Shown: positions 36,131-48,357, numbered from the stretch's first letter. The stretch: DNA of 64,000 nucleotides from Hyperoodon ampullatus (GCA_949752795.1 OX457070.1:25878588-25942587); one strand, 5' to 3'. The notes: generated by a model from the letters alone, not told the origin. A program made the numbers and translations.

Positions 36131-37382
36131 AGTGGCTCTAGAAATGGCCCCAAGAAAACTGCATGAGCAGGTGGCTCAGGATCCCATGGTACCTGATCTA
36201 CTTTTTCACTGCCTCTCCCTGAACCTACCACACCTGTGGACCCATCGGGCTTCCCCTCATAACTCCAGTGTATATGCCAGAGAAACTTCAAAGCCTGGAA
36301 GAACAAGAGTTTTTCCAGAATTACAGCCAAAAATGCAATAAACTGGAACCAGTACATTTTTGAAGTGGTCAAAAGAGTCTCCAAGAGAATTGTAACAGGT
36401 ATTATAACAGAACCTGAGTTCTTTGGGGAAAAGGGACAGAGGGAATAACGGAGAGACAGACAGACACGTTTGGTCTGCATGTATTTAAGACAAGAAGAAT
36501 GGGACTCTGATGACAAATATATTGAGAAAGAGATGTGAAAATTGAAAAACTCTAAAGATTATTTGAAGAAAAAAAATCAAGAATCATAGAAACATAAGCC
36601 TACACCAAGGAAAAGGAAAGAGATTGTGAAAGAGAAGGGCAGTGTGGAGTAATGTCAACAGGAAGGCAGAGGAAGCGAAGTTTGCCAATTACTTTGAAAA
36701 TTTTCTCCTCAGCGCATGAAATCACCACCTCTCAATGTCATCTGAGACCTGCCATCCCTAATGTCCTGTTTCCCATAACACTAGGCTCCCTGGGCTAATT
36801 AATATATGTGGATTTTCAGGTCCACGGGAAATGAACCACTACTAACTTGATGACAGGTCTGAAGGCAGGAAATTTACTAATCCTGAATTCACCCATAGCT
36901 CCTGAAGTTTCTTATTCAACAGCTTTTTAAGGTCTGGTTTGTAAAATTGCCAACAGTGAATGAATCAAGACAGTTAAGTTTTAATTTATAAGACATGTGG
37001 CTATAACACTTATGTTATTTACTCGATATAGACCAAACACCAAATCTGAAACAGTAGCTAGACTTGTAAGTCAGAAAAAAACAATTCTTTCACAGGATTT
37101 TTAGCAGAGGGATAAAAAGTAAAAAAAAATGTCAATGATTTCAACAAGCTAAAAGAATTGGGGAAAAAAAAAATCCAGGCCTTGATCCTGAAAAGTCTAG
37201 AGTAAGTGATGGGGATGAAAGCTCTACTGAAGAAAATTAAAGCAAGCATTTAACATGGAAAGTGCGAACAAGAGCAGATGCACTCATGTGACCTGGATGT
37301 GAGGAGAGCCTGATATAGCTAAGGACTTGTACAGAAGCTTCTGGAACAGTCTGTTCAAAACCCTTATAAGCCTTTCTTTTTT
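36131..37382. other. ALMS1 intron, nothing recognised
   Basis: No convincing repeat or exon. Open frames up to 178 codons on the minus strand (35980-36516) have no recognisable protein content. Confidence 0.5.
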
Positions 37383-37545
37383 TAAACAGCTTTATGGAAA
37401 TATAATTCACATACCATACTATTCACCCATTTAAAGTATACAACTCAATGGTTTTTAACATACAGGCATATCTGTGAGATATTGAGTTCAGGTCCAGATA
37501 CCACAATAAAGCAAATATCACAATAAAAAAAAAAGATATTTCATC
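37383..37545. repeat. Old L1/LTR-like snippet and DNA-transposon terminal fragment
   Basis: The first part (GGAAATATAATTCACATACC) is common antisense retroelement sequence. From 37462 the phrase CAGGCATATCTGTGAGATAT followed by CACAATAAAGCAAATATC resembles the end of a Tigger/mariner-type DNA transposon. The family is not assigned. Confidence 0.45.
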
Positions 37546-37598
37546 GTAATCTATTCATCTGACGTATTTATGCTATCTTAAAGTTTCTTGTTTCCTGT

Positions 37599-37900
37599 TT
37601 TTTTTTTTTTTTTTTGCTGCGTTGGGTCTTTGTTGCTATGTGTGGGTTTTCTCTAGTTGCGGCAAGCAGGGGCTACTCTTCCTTGTGGTGCGCAGGCTTC
37701 TCATTGCAGTGGCATCTCTTGTTGTGGAGCATGGGCTCGAGGCTCGCAGGCTTCAGTAGTCGTGGCATGCAGGCTCAGTAGTTGTGGTGCATGGACTTAG
37801 CTGCTCCACGGCATGTGGGATCTTCCTGGACCAGGGCTTGAACCCGTGTCCCCTGTGATGGCAGGCAGATTCTTAACCACTGCGCCACCATGGAAGCCCC
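37599..37900 (-). mobile_element. CHR-type SINE, old long form
   Basis: Flanked by CTTGTTTCCTGTT (37588-37600 and 37902-37914). Confidence 0.95.
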
Positions 37901-37984
37901 TCTTGTTTCCTGTTCTTGTTCTATGTTATTTTGCTAATTTTATATACTCAACAATAATTTGGAAGACAGATATCTAGTTTTAAA

Positions 37985-39240
37985 ATTCTTTTTGAGGTTT
38001 TTTTTTTTGGTAGCTTTTTTCCATTGTGGTAAAATATACATAAAATTTACCATTTTAAACATTTTTAAGTGTAGAAGTTAAGGCATTAAGTATATTCACA
38101 TTGTTGTGCAACCATCACACCATCCATCTCCAGAATTAACTCATTTTCCCAAATGGAAACTCTGTACCTACTAAACAGTAACTCGCTTTCCCTCCTCCTC
38201 CAAACCTTTTGTGACTGGCTTGTATTACTTAGCACAATGCCTTCAAAGTCCATCCACAGTGCAGCATGTGTCAGAAATTCACTCCTTTTTTTTTTTTTGC
38301 GTTACAAGGGCCTCTCACTGTTGTGGCCTCTCCCACTGCGGAGCACAGGCTCCGGACGCGCAGGCCCAGCAGCCATGGCTCACGGGCCCAGCCGCTCCGC
38401 GGCACGTGGGATCTTCCCGGACTGGGGCACGAATCCGTGTCCCCTGCATCGGCAGGTGGACTCTCAACCACTGCGCCACCAGAGAAGCCCCAAAAATTCA
38501 CTCCTTTTTAAGGCTGAATAATATTCTATTGTATGTATGTATCACATTGTATTGATCCATTCATCAGTTGATAGACATCTGGATTGTTCTCACCCTTTGG
38601 CTATTGTTAATAATGCTGCTATGAACCTGGCTGTTCAAAATCTGTTCAAATCCCTGCTTTCAATTCTTTTGGGTATATACTTAGAAGCAGAATTGCTAGA
38701 TCATATAGTAATTCTATGCTTAATTTTTTGAGGAACCCCTACACTGTTTTCCACAGTGGCTATACCATTTTACATTCCCATCAGCAATACACAAGAGTTC
38801 CAATTTCACCATATCCCTGCCAACCCGTGCCCTTTTTTATTTCATAAAAGCCATCCTAATGGGTATGAAGTGGTATCTCTTTATAGTTTTTATTTGCATT
38901 TCCTTCATGACTAATGATGTAAAACATCTTTTCATGTTCTTTTTGGCCATCTGTATCTTTCCTGGAGAAATGTCTCTTCAGATTCTGTACTCATTTAAGA
39001 ATTAGATTGCTTTTTGCTGTTGTTGAACTGTAAGAGTTCTTCATATATTATGGATAGTCATCTCTCATCAGATATACGAATTGCAAATGTTTTTCCCAAT
39101 TCCGTGAGCAACCTTTTTACTATGTTGATAGTGTTTTTTTTGGTGCATACAAGTTTTAAATTTTAATCAAGTCCAATTTATTTTTTATGAACACTTCTTT
39201 AACCTATCTGATCACCAAGTCATGAATAAAATGACACCTC
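37985..39240 (-). mobile_element. Antisense old L1 3' fragment
   Basis: The layout matches 16765-18043: antisense 3' UTR (CATTTTTAAGTGTAGAAG, CCATCTCCAGAATTAACTC), then ORF2 C-terminal relics (ACACTGTTTTCCACAGTGGC, CATCCTAATGGGTATGAAG). Interrupted by a SINE at 38289-38490. Confidence 0.8.
38289..38490 (-). mobile_element. CHR-type SINE, short poly(A) form
   Basis: Duplication AAATTCACTCCTTTTT on both sides. Inserted in an antisense L1. Confidence 0.96.
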
Positions 39241-39376
39241 TTTAGTCAAAAAGACAAAAAATACAATTGTTTTTTCTTTCATGCCTTTCATTCCAAAATT
39301 AACTTTTGGCCTTTTTTTTTCCACCTTGTAACTAAATTTTCTATTTAGATGAGTGTTGTGTTAAACTGACTTCAAA

Positions 39377-39527
39377 GTTCACCACTGATCACTTTCAGCA
39401 TTGCTTCATTTCTCTGTAATGAATTCTTCATTTTGATTCATCTCTTCAGCTGGGTGAGTCTTCAAGTGAATTTTTCAAGAAGGTACAGAGGTTGAATATA
39501 CTTTCTAGCTGCTGTGTACTTGTGAAA
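39377..39527 (+). repeat. Left copy of 151-bp direct repeat flanking an L1
   Basis: It begins GTTCACCACTGATCACTTTC and ends TGCTGTGTACTTGTGAAA. Read base by base, it is identical to 40691-40841. The sequence looks like ordinary intron, not part of L1. It is best explained as an unusually long target-site duplication. Confidence 0.95.
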
Positions 39528-40690
39528 TGGAAATAAAAACAAAGATAAACAAATGGGACCTAATGAAACTTCAAAGCTTTTGCAGAGCAAAGGAAACCAT
39601 AAACAAGACCAAAAGACAACCCTCAGAATGGGAGAAAATATTTGCAAATGAAGCAACTGACAAAGGATTAATCTCCAAAATTTATAAGCAGCTCATGCAG
39701 CTCAATAGCAAAAAAACAAACAACCCAATCCAAAAATCGGCAGAAGACTTAAATAGGCATTTCTCCAAAGAAGATATACAGACTGCCAACAAACACATGA
39801 AAGAATGCTCAACATCATTAATCATTAGAGAAATGCAAATCAAAACTACAATGAGATATCATCTCACACCAGTCAGAATGGCCATCATCAAGAAATCTAG
39901 AAACAATAAATGCTGGAGAGGGCGTGGAGAAAAGGGAACACTCTTGCACTGCTGGTGGGAATGTGAATTGGTACAGCCACTATGGAGAACGGTATGGAGG
40001 TTCCTTAAAAAACTAAAAATAGAACTACCATATGACCCAGCAATCCCACTACTGGGCATATACCCTGAGAAAACCATAATTCAAAAAGAGTCATGTGCCA
40101 AAATGTTCATAGAAGCCCTATTCACAATAGCCCGAAGATGGAAACAACCTAAGTGTCCATCATCGGATGAATGGATAAAGAAGATGTGGCACATATATAC
40201 AATGGAATATTACTCAGCCATAAAAAGAAACGAAACTGAGCTATTTGTAATGAGGTGGATGGACCTAGAGTCTGTCATACGGAGTGAAGTAAATCAGAAA
40301 GAGAAAGACAAATACTGTATGCTGACACATATATATGGAATTTAAGAAAATAAAATGTCATGAAGAACACAGGGGTAAGACAGGAATAAAGACACAGACC
40401 TACTAGAGAATGGACTTGAGGATATGGGGAGGGGGAAGGGTAAGCTGTGACATAGCGAAAGAGCGGCATGGACATATATACACTACCAAATGTAAGGTAG
40501 ATAGCTAGTGGGAAGCAGCCGCATAGCACAGGGAGATCAGCTCGGTGCTTTGTGACCGCCTGGAGGGGTAGGATAGGGAGGGTGGGAGGGAGACGCAAAA
40601 GGGAGGGGATATGGGAACATATATATATGTATAACTGATTAAATTTGTTATAAAGCAGAAAAAAAAAAAAATAAAATAGAAAAAAAAAAG
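39528..40690 (+). mobile_element. Young 5'-truncated L1 with a 151-bp perfect target-site duplication
   Basis: This 1163-bp L1 fragment begins inside ORF2 ([15 protein letters not shown]) and holds the C-terminal 270 or so codons open to TAA at 40343, the 3' UTR and an A-rich tail (40659-40690). It is nearly identical to the 3' end of the full-length L1 at 62.8-64.0 kb, with about ten amino-acid differences. It keeps Trp where the full-length copy has a stop. Its Cys motif has Arg for the second Cys (CWRGRGEKG). Directly flanking it are two identical 151-bp host segments (39377-39527 and 40691-40841). Confidence 0.95.
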
Positions 40691-40841
40691 GTTCACCACT
40701 GATCACTTTCAGCATTGCTTCATTTCTCTGTAATGAATTCTTCATTTTGATTCATCTCTTCAGCTGGGTGAGTCTTCAAGTGAATTTTTCAAGAAGGTAC
40801 AGAGGTTGAATATACTTTCTAGCTGCTGTGTACTTGTGAAA
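40691..40841 (+). repeat. Right copy of 151-bp direct repeat flanking an L1
   Basis: Same 151 bases as 39377-39527, starting just after the L1 A-rich tail. Unrelated intron sequence (ATGTCTCTTCATTGTC) follows, so the duplicated unit ends sharply at both edges. Confidence 0.95.
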
Positions 40842-41439
40842 ATGTCTCTTCATTGTCACATTGCTTAATGAAAATGCACTAGGTCCATAAATCCTTGAAT
40901 TTTCCCATAAATACAGATTTGGTTCCATTATTTTTACATTTAGTATTTTAAATAAGCCTGATAGAATAAATTTTGTTCTCTTAACTTTTTTTAATTGTGT
41001 ATTTATGGGATTTTTTTCTTTTTATTTTGACTCAAAAATCTTTTTCTGATATGTATCTCAGTCTCTGATTTTTCCCTGAATTTTTATGACAACTTTCAAT
41101 CTGCATACAGTGTTCCCCTTTTCAGGAGAGGGATGTTTTAGTCAATTAAGTGTTTGAATATTACTTTCTTCCTCAGCTACAGATATAGTTCTTGGTTTGG
41201 TTTACTTAGCTATGTTTCTTATGTCTCTCATCATCTTTCACAGCATTTTCATTTTCTTCTTCTTTTTCCTCTGTAATTTTGCAGACTCTCAGATTTGTCC
41301 TCATCACTAATTTAACTTCCTTTATGTTAATTCCACCCTTTCTTGCCTGCAAAATGTATTTTAAATCTGTTACCAAATCTTTACAGTTTTAGGCAGTCTT
41401 TTCCTTCATATGTTCATTCCTGCCCCCCCAATTTTTTTC

Positions 41440-43300
41440 AAAATTGAGACAAAACATAAAATTCACCAATTAAAGTAATTGTACAATTCACTAGTTCTTA
41501 GTATTTTCACAACCAATATTGCTATCTAATTCCAGAACATTTCTGTCATGCTCCCACAAAGAAATCTTGTATATGTTAGCTGTTACTCTCTATTTTCCCC
41601 TCCCCAACATCTCCTGGCATCCACTAATCTTCCTTCTGTCTATATGGATTTGCTTACTCTGGACATTTCATATACATGGAATTATACAATATATGACCTT
41701 TTGCTGGCTTGAAATATTTCTCCCTTTAATAGTGTCAGTTTTTTGGACTTCCCCGGTGGTACAGTGGTTAAGAATCCACCTGCCAATGCAGGGGACACAG
41801 GTTCGAGACCTGGTCTGGGAAGATCCCACATGCGGCGGAGCAACTAAGCCCGTGCGCCAAAACTACTGAGCCTGCGCTCTAGAGCCCAAGAGCCACAACT
41901 ACTGAAGCCCATGCACTTAGAGCCTGTGCTCCTCAACAAGAGAAGCCACCACAATGAGAAGCCCGCGCACCACAACTAAGAGTAGCCCCTGCTCGCCACA
42001 ACTAGAGAAAGCCCGCCCTGCGCACAGCAACGAAGACCCAACGCAGTCAAAAATAAAACTATAAATAAATAAATTTATTTTAAAAAATAGTGTCAGGTTT
42101 TTTCATTTTAATTCTGTTAGTTTTTCTTTATGTATTTGGGACTTGCTTATACTGCATTTGTCTTTTTAAGTCATATAGGAGAAAAACTGAATTACAAACA
42201 AAAATACATTTATACTGTCTTTTGTATTTACTTATGTAGTTACCTTTAGTACTTTTTTCATGTGGATTTAAGTTACTGTCTGGTGTCCACCATTTCATCT
42301 TGAAAAGAATCTCTTTAGTATTTTCTGTGGTTCAGTTTGCTAGCAGTGGAGTCTTTCAACTGTTGTTTATCTGAGAATGTCTTAATCTCTCCTTCATTTT
42401 TGAAGGGTAGTTTTCCTAGGTACAGAATACTTGGTAGGCAGGTGTCTTTCCTCAGCTCTTTGCATATGTCATTGCAATGCCTTCTGGCCTCTATGGTTTC
42501 TGATGAAAAATCAGCAATTAGTCTTATTGAAGATTCTTTGTACATGATAACTCCGCTCTTGCTGCTTTAACACTGTCTTTGTCATTTGATGGTTTATGAT
42601 GTATCTAGATGTGGATCTCTTTGACTGTATCATGCTTGGACTTCCTTGAGCTTTTGGGATGTGCAGATTAACAGCAGTCATCAAATTTGTGAAATTTTAG
42701 GCCATTATTTCTCCAAATACTCCTTCAGTCTCTTTTTCTGTCTCTTCATCTGGAACTCCCATTATGTGTATAATAGGATGCTTGAAGGTGTCCCATAGGA
42801 CTCTGAGATTCTGTTAATTTCTCTTCATTCTTTTTTCTTTCTGTTTCTCACACTGGATAATCTCAATTGGCCTATCTTCAAGTTCACTGATTCATTCTTC
42901 TGCCTGTTCAAATCTGATACTGAGCTTTCTCCAGTCAATTTTTTATTTCAGTTATTGTACTTTTCCACTACAGATCTTCTATTTGGTTCTTTTTTGTAAT
43001 TTCTCTTTATTGATATTCTCTATTTGGTAAGACACTGTTCTTATACTTCTTTAGACATCGTTTCATTTAGTTCTTTGAACATATTTTAAATAGCTATTTT
43101 AAAGTCTTCATTTAGTAAGTCCAATGTCTGAGATTCCGCACAGACAGTTTCTAAACTGCTATTTATCTTTTGTATGGACCATATATATATATTTTTTATT
43201 TTGAATTTCCATATCTTGTAACTTTTTGTTGAAAACTGGACATCTTAAAAAAAATGTGACAACCCTGGAAATCAGAGTCTACTACCTCCCTAGGGTTTCC
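41440..43300 (-). mobile_element. Antisense L1/HAL1-type element with ORF1 region
   Basis: 3' UTR-like sequence (41440-41740) is followed after a SINE by antisense ORF1. The reverse complement of 42600-42930 reads in order through CTCCCATTATGTG, GTCCCATAGGACTCTGAG and CTATCTTCAAGTTCACTG, which are landmarks of old L1 ORF1. The absence of any recognisable ORF2 between the 3' UTR and ORF1 fits HAL1. Confidence 0.6.
41745..42085 (+). mobile_element. CHR-type SINE, old long form
   Basis: Flanks AATAGTGTCAGTTTTTT and AATAGTGTCAGGTTTTTT form a slightly worn duplication. Confidence 0.95.
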
Positions 43301-43770
43301 TGCTGTTGCTTTATGCTGTTTTTTTAAAGTAACTTTTCTGAACAAATTATATAAAGTCTACAGAAGCTGCCACTCAACTAGCTTAGTGGTCAGCTAACAC
43401 CTAGATGGAGATATCCTTAAACATCTAGAAACAACAAATCTCCCAGTCTTTGCCGAGGGACTACGTGCACATAGCCGTCAACGCTGAGGGCAGGGAGTTA
43501 TCAATTCTGCCTTAGCCTTCCTTTTCTTCTTGCCCAGAGCCTCAAGGGCAGCCAAAGTAAAGGGTAGGTCCCTCTCAGGTCTTTCCTCAGCATGCACTCA
43601 GGCCTGTGCACATCTGTGGTCTTCTAGAGTCCTAGGAATATGTTAATGCTTTTCAAAATATCTATGGACATCTCATCCTCAGTTTTTCCGTTAAAGCTTT
43701 TGGTTAGTCTATCGTTTGTCTCAAGTGTTATCCACTGCCTCATGCATTGTGACATTAAAACACTTGCCTG

Positions 43771-43966
43771 GGGACTTCCCTGGTGGTCCAGGGGGTAAGA
43801 CTCCGAGCTCCCAATGCAGGGGGCCCGGGATCAATCCCTGGTCAGGGAACTAGGTCCTGCAACTAAGGAGTCCACATGCCGCAATGAAGATCCTGAGTGG
43901 TGCAACTAAGACCCGGCGCAGCCAAAATAAATAAATAAAATAAATAAATATTTAAGAAACTAAAAT
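43771..43966 (+). mobile_element. Short tRNA-derived SINE, second subtype
   Basis: Reads GGTCCAGGGGGTAAGACTCC with GATCAATCCCTGGTCAGGG and an (AAAT)n tail. Flanks AAAACACTTGCCTG and AAAACATTTGCCTG. Confidence 0.9.
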
Positions 43967-44614
43967 AAAACATTTGCCTGTAAGTGTTTTTTGACAAACA
44001 CCTCACACATAGACACAGAGACTCATACACACTGGATAGCTCTGAGTAAGGTCAAATAAAGATAAGCCTTTTAAGTGGAGTCTTCCAGAGAGCCATCAGA
44101 CAGGTCAAATACTGACAATTCTTTGGGAATGAAATTTTGAAAGAGGTCCAGCTCCGTTCTGCTCCCTCCAGTCCTGGGAATGAAGGCTGATATTTTTCAA
44201 GGTTATCACTGAGCTGAGTGTGGCAATGAGAATAGGGCAAGTTAAAATGCCACAAGCCTACTATTCTTATCAAGGTTCAGCCATTTTTCTTGAATAAATG
44301 CTTACCACAAAAGCTACAAGCCTTTGGCTAATTTCCAGAGTTTTGGAAAAGTTTTCCATAAAGTTTTGCCAAAATTCTGTTGCTTTTATTACAGGGCAAA
44401 ATTTTGGAGGTCTTTACTCCACCATTTTTTTCTGCTATTAACTCCTCACTTTGTTTTTAAAATCCCAGCCAGTTCTCTCCCCATGGCTTTTTGCTCCTGT
44501 TGACAGTAAGTATTAGTACATAAAGTATTTAAATGTCTTTAAATGAATATAAAAATAACATCTAAATTACATATTGGTATGAGGTATAAAATGGCTTAAA
44601 AAAAAAAAGACATA

Positions 44615-45018
44615 GTACCTAACTTCAGAGAACTTACCATCAGATATAAATGAAATCCTGTTACTACTTAAGAGTGTTACTTGGGGCTTCCCTGGTGGCA
44701 CAGTGGTTGAGAGTCTGCCTGCCGATGCAGGGGACACGGGTTCGTGCCCCAGTCTGGGAAGATCCCACATGCCACGGAGCGGCTAGGCCCGTGAGCCATG
44801 GCCACTGAGCCTGTGCTCCACAACAAGAGAGGCCACAACAGTGAGAGGCCCACATACCACAAAAAAAAAAAAAAAAAAAGAGTGTTACTTGTCCTAATGA
44901 GTAAATCTCTAACATCTATCGTACCTATATTCACAGAACTTACTCTCAGATATAAATGAAATCCTGTTACTACTTAAGAGTGTTACTTGACCTAATGAGT
45001 AAATCTCTAACATCTATC
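44615..45018. repeat. Tandem duplication of a ~98-bp intron unit, first copy split by a SINE
   Basis: Unit 2 (44921-45018) repeats unit 1 (44615-44692 plus 44891-44920) with a few changes. Both contain CAGATATAAATGAAATCCTG, TTACTACTTAAGAGTGTTAC and CTAATGAGTAAATCTCTAAC. Confidence 0.93.
44693..44877 (+). mobile_element. CHR-type SINE, short form with internal deletion
   Basis: TSD AAGAGTGTTACTT at 44680-44692 and 44878-44890. About 20 bases before CCTGTGCTCC are missing. It sits in the first unit of a local tandem duplication. Confidence 0.96.
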
Positions 45019-45065
45019 TCTTTCTTTGCAAGATTACCTTTGCCTTGCATTTTTGTTTTGTTTTT

Positions 45066-45407
45066 AATTTATTTATTTTTATTTTTGGCTGTGTAGGGTC
45101 TTCGGTGCTGTGCACGGGCTTTCTCTAGTTGTGGCAAGTGGGGGCTACTCTTTGTTGCAGTGCGCGGGTTTCTCATTGCAGTGGCTTCTCTTGTTGCGAA
45201 GCACGGTCTCTAGGCGTGCAGGCTTCAGTAGTTGTGGCACATGGCTCAGTAGTTGTGGCTCACAGGCTCTAAAGCACAGGCTCAGTAGTTGTGGCACACG
45301 GACTTAGTTGCTCTGTGGCATGTGGGAACTTCCTGGACCAGGGCTGGAACCCATGTCCTCTGCATTGGCAGGCGGATTCTTAACCACTGTACCACCAGGG
45401 AAGTCCC
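45066..45407 (-). mobile_element. CHR-type SINE, old long form
   Basis: Antisense, with the full long 3' region. Flanks TTTGTTTTGTTTTT and TTTGTTTTTGTTTTT suggest its duplication. Confidence 0.94.
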
Positions 45408-47269
45408 TTTGTTTTTGTTTTTAAAAGAATTTTATGAGTTCAATTGTTTACTCATTCTCAACTGAAGAGAAATTATTTGGTCCAAATATCTGCAATGGTT
45501 TATGACTTGCCCTTGGCCCCAAACTCTAGTTGGATCTTTCTAATATCTATAGAATCACAACATACTAACAGACAATATCTATCAGAACAATTCCTAGGCT
45601 TTCATCTAGAACAGCTCTACTGGTCTAAGAAACTATTATTTTCTACTGTCAACTCCCTCACTCTCAGAATAGATGCAGAACATGAAAAATGACAACCTCA
45701 AGTGTATATAGCTAACAGATCTCTTCTTGTCTAATTGATGCATTCAGTACTTTATTTATAGGGACAGTATTTCTCAGGATACAATGTACCATCCCTGAGT
45801 CATTTTCTCTTCCCACTACTGTCTAATTTTTCTCAAAGTTAATGTCTCCAAAGGGAAGAGTTAGGATGTAAATGAATAGAAGTACACAGGAGGCCTCAAA
45901 AAATATTGGAACACCTGATTAGACTTCTATTAGTACATTCTGTCTTCTGAACTAGGCGGCTGAAAGTGAGACTGAGATAAAAGATTTTCCTACCTACAAT
46001 CAATTAAGTAAGCTTGTGTAGCCATTAAGTGTGTTTTTAAAATCATAGCCATGCAGGTAGTGAAAATTTCTTCCAGTTCCTGGTTACAGGCTTAATAAGC
46101 AATCCTAACGTATGAGCATTTTGTGGTTCTTTTTTTCAGTGGCATCACAGTGGGAAATCAGGAGCAATTATACCAGGGGCTTTAACTCAGTTACTGTTAG
46201 ATACTAGTTGGGTCCTCTTAAAATTAACAGAAAATCTGCGTAAGACCGGGGACAACTTCTTTCTTTTTAATTTCTACACCTATAAAGATATCTTATGACA
46301 AATCATGAACAATTTATATCTAAACTGAACCGAGTCAACGCCTGTGGACCAATCAATATGTTATCCCAACAATCAAAACCCCACACCATACCAACTCAGT
46401 ATCCTTATCTCATAATTTTCCACAGAAAATATTTATTCAGTTCCTCCACGGGATGCTATTCATTTTCTAAATCTGCAGTTCTATTGTGGTGATCTCACAG
46501 GGATGCTGTGGGATATTTTAAAATTCTAGGGAAACAGTGATATTTAATATCTGGTGTACAGGACAAAAACTAATAGCTAAAGATAGTTTAAAGTTCCAAC
46601 ATTAGATACTGCTACATTCCTTTCAATGCTGCTGTCTGTATCTCTGCAGAGTTGGATTTTTGACAGTTTCTATAACAAAAGCAATAAATGAGGGTGGTTG
46701 TGTCCAATTTCATCTCAAGGCTTGAGAAACTGTGCCCTAATAGCCAAACATATCTCATTAGCAAGTAATTATGCATATTTATGAACAAAGTAAAATGTTT
46801 TCTTTCAAACACAAAACCAAAAATATTTTGTTTATTAAGTTGTAAGATCAAAACGGTAAATATTTTTATGTTCTAATAACATAATAGCTTAGTATCTGAA
46901 AAAATACTTCATGTATTTATATGCTGCTGATGATTTATATCCCCATGATGATGAGAAAAGAAGTCACCCAAACACTAAGGTGACTGTGAACAGAGAAAAC
47001 TTGGAAACCTTTGTCCTAGATGGAGCCCACTAACCCAAACAAGTAACTGTTCATACAATTTTCTTCAAATATTTATCAAATGTTTGAGTGCACACAATAC
47101 ATCTGACCAAATAACTCACCTATCAGAACCAGAGACTGAGTCATGAAAAGCTCCATGTTTCACTTAAAGATTAAATAGCCCTGAGCTTTCATATGTCATC
47201 CAGAATTAAACAGCCAATCCACAAATGAAATTTCAAAAAATAAAACTTTGAATAATTTCTGCATAATAC
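45408..47269. other. ALMS1 intron, repeat-poor
   Basis: The longest stretch in the window without a recognised mobile element (about 1.9 kb), just downstream of the ALMS1 exon at 47.3 kb in transcript terms. No exon-like open segment with splice sites was recognised. Confidence 0.5.
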
Positions 47270-47395
47270 CTGAGTGTGAGCTCTCAATGGTGGTGTCTGA
47301 CTTGGAATCCAGAGACGAAGGAATTTGTCTTAATTGGGGAACATAGTACATCTTCGTACTACCAGAAGGCTTATATGGCAACAGTAAAGGTTGGC
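47270..47395 (-). CDS. ALMS1: ALMS1 internal exon (probably exon 12)
   Basis: The 126-nt exon encodes QPLLLPYKPSGSTKMYY, VPQLRQIPSSLDSKSDTT and IESSHS, a well-conserved ALMS1 stretch. The acceptor is TCTCCTTAG|GC and the donor CTCAG|GTATTA. Both boundaries are phase 1. Joining to the exon at 53.5 kb gives GGC (Gly) in ...HGTDG-QPLLL. No lesion is seen. I know of no catalytic or structural motif in this part of the protein. Confidence 0.95.
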
Positions 47396-47619
47396 CTAAG
47401 GAGATAAAGATCAGAATAATAAATAAGAAAACATTTATTAATTAACTGAACATATATTAAGTACCTTTAATGTGCCAAGCAGTGGTCAAGATTCTTGGAA
47501 TATATCAGTAAACTAGCATTCTAGAAGAGGGAGATATATAGTAAACAATTAGCATACTAAATAAGTAAATCATCTAGTATTTTTATAAATTATTAGTGAC
47601 ATAAAAAATTAGAAAATAC

Positions 47620-47940
47620 GGGGCTTCCCTGGCGGTGCAGTGGTTGAGAATCTGCCTGCCAATGCAGGGGACACGGGTTCGAGCCATGGTCTGGGAGGAT
47701 CCCACATGCCGCAGAGCAACTAGGCCCGTGAGCCACAACTACTGAGCCTGCACGTCTGGAGCCTGTGCTCCACAACAAGAGAGGCCGCGACAGTGAGAGG
47801 CCCATGCACTGCGATGAAGAGTGGCCCCCGCTTGCCACAACTAGAGAAAGCCCTCACACAGAAACGAAGACCCAACACAGCAAAAATAAATAAATTAATT
47901 AATAAACTCCTACCTCCAATATCTTCTTTAAAAAAAAAAG
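47620..47940 (+). mobile_element. CHR-type SINE, intermediate long form
   Basis: Flanked by AATTAGAAAATAC (about 47608-47619 and 47942-47954). The tail includes a non-SINE stretch (CTCCTACCTCCAATATC) before the last A run. Confidence 0.95.
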
Positions 47941-47955
47941 AAATTAGAAAATACT

Positions 47956-48357
47956 GGGACTTCCCTGGTGGCGCAGTGGGTTAAGAATCTGCCTGCCAAT
48001 GCAGGGGACACGGGTTCGATACCTGGTCTGGGAAGATCTCACATGCCGTGGAGCAACTAAGCCCATGCGCCACAACTATTGAGCGTGCGTGCCACAACTA
48101 CCAAGCCCATGTGCCACAACTACTGAAGCCCGCCCGTCCTAGAGCCCGAGCGCCACAACTACTGAGCCCATATGCCACAACTACTGAAGCCCACGTGCTC
48201 TAGGGCCCTCGTGCTGTGAGTACTGAGCCCTCGTGCTGCAACTATTGAAACCTGCGCGCCTAGAGCCCGTGCACCACAACAAAGAGTAGCCCCCACTCGC
48301 CACAGCTAGAGAAATCCCGTGTGCAGCAACAAAGACCCAAAACAGCCACCCCCCCAG
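47956..48357 (+). mobile_element. CHR-type SINE, expanded old long form
   Basis: About 400 bases, longer than the others, because the middle CCACAACTACTGAAGCCC block is repeated several times (48070-48270). Flanked by AATTAGAAAATACTG and AATTAGAAAATGCTG. Confidence 0.95.

Noticed and set aside
35980..36516. 178-codon open frame on the minus strand
   Set aside because: No recognisable protein content and no splice-framed or retrocopy structure. It overlaps a likely repeat. Treated as chance.
39377..40841. Reading the 151-bp repeats as an LTR pair
   Set aside because: They do not have TG...CA ends, and the enclosed sequence is an L1 3' end with a poly(A) tail.
47270..47395. Fourth copy of the duplicated ALMS1 exon module
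   Set aside because: Only a weak DSKSDTT-like resemblance to one part of the module. The rest does not align.
48065..48275. A separate minisatellite
   Set aside because: The repeat units are internal to a SINE with its own target duplications.
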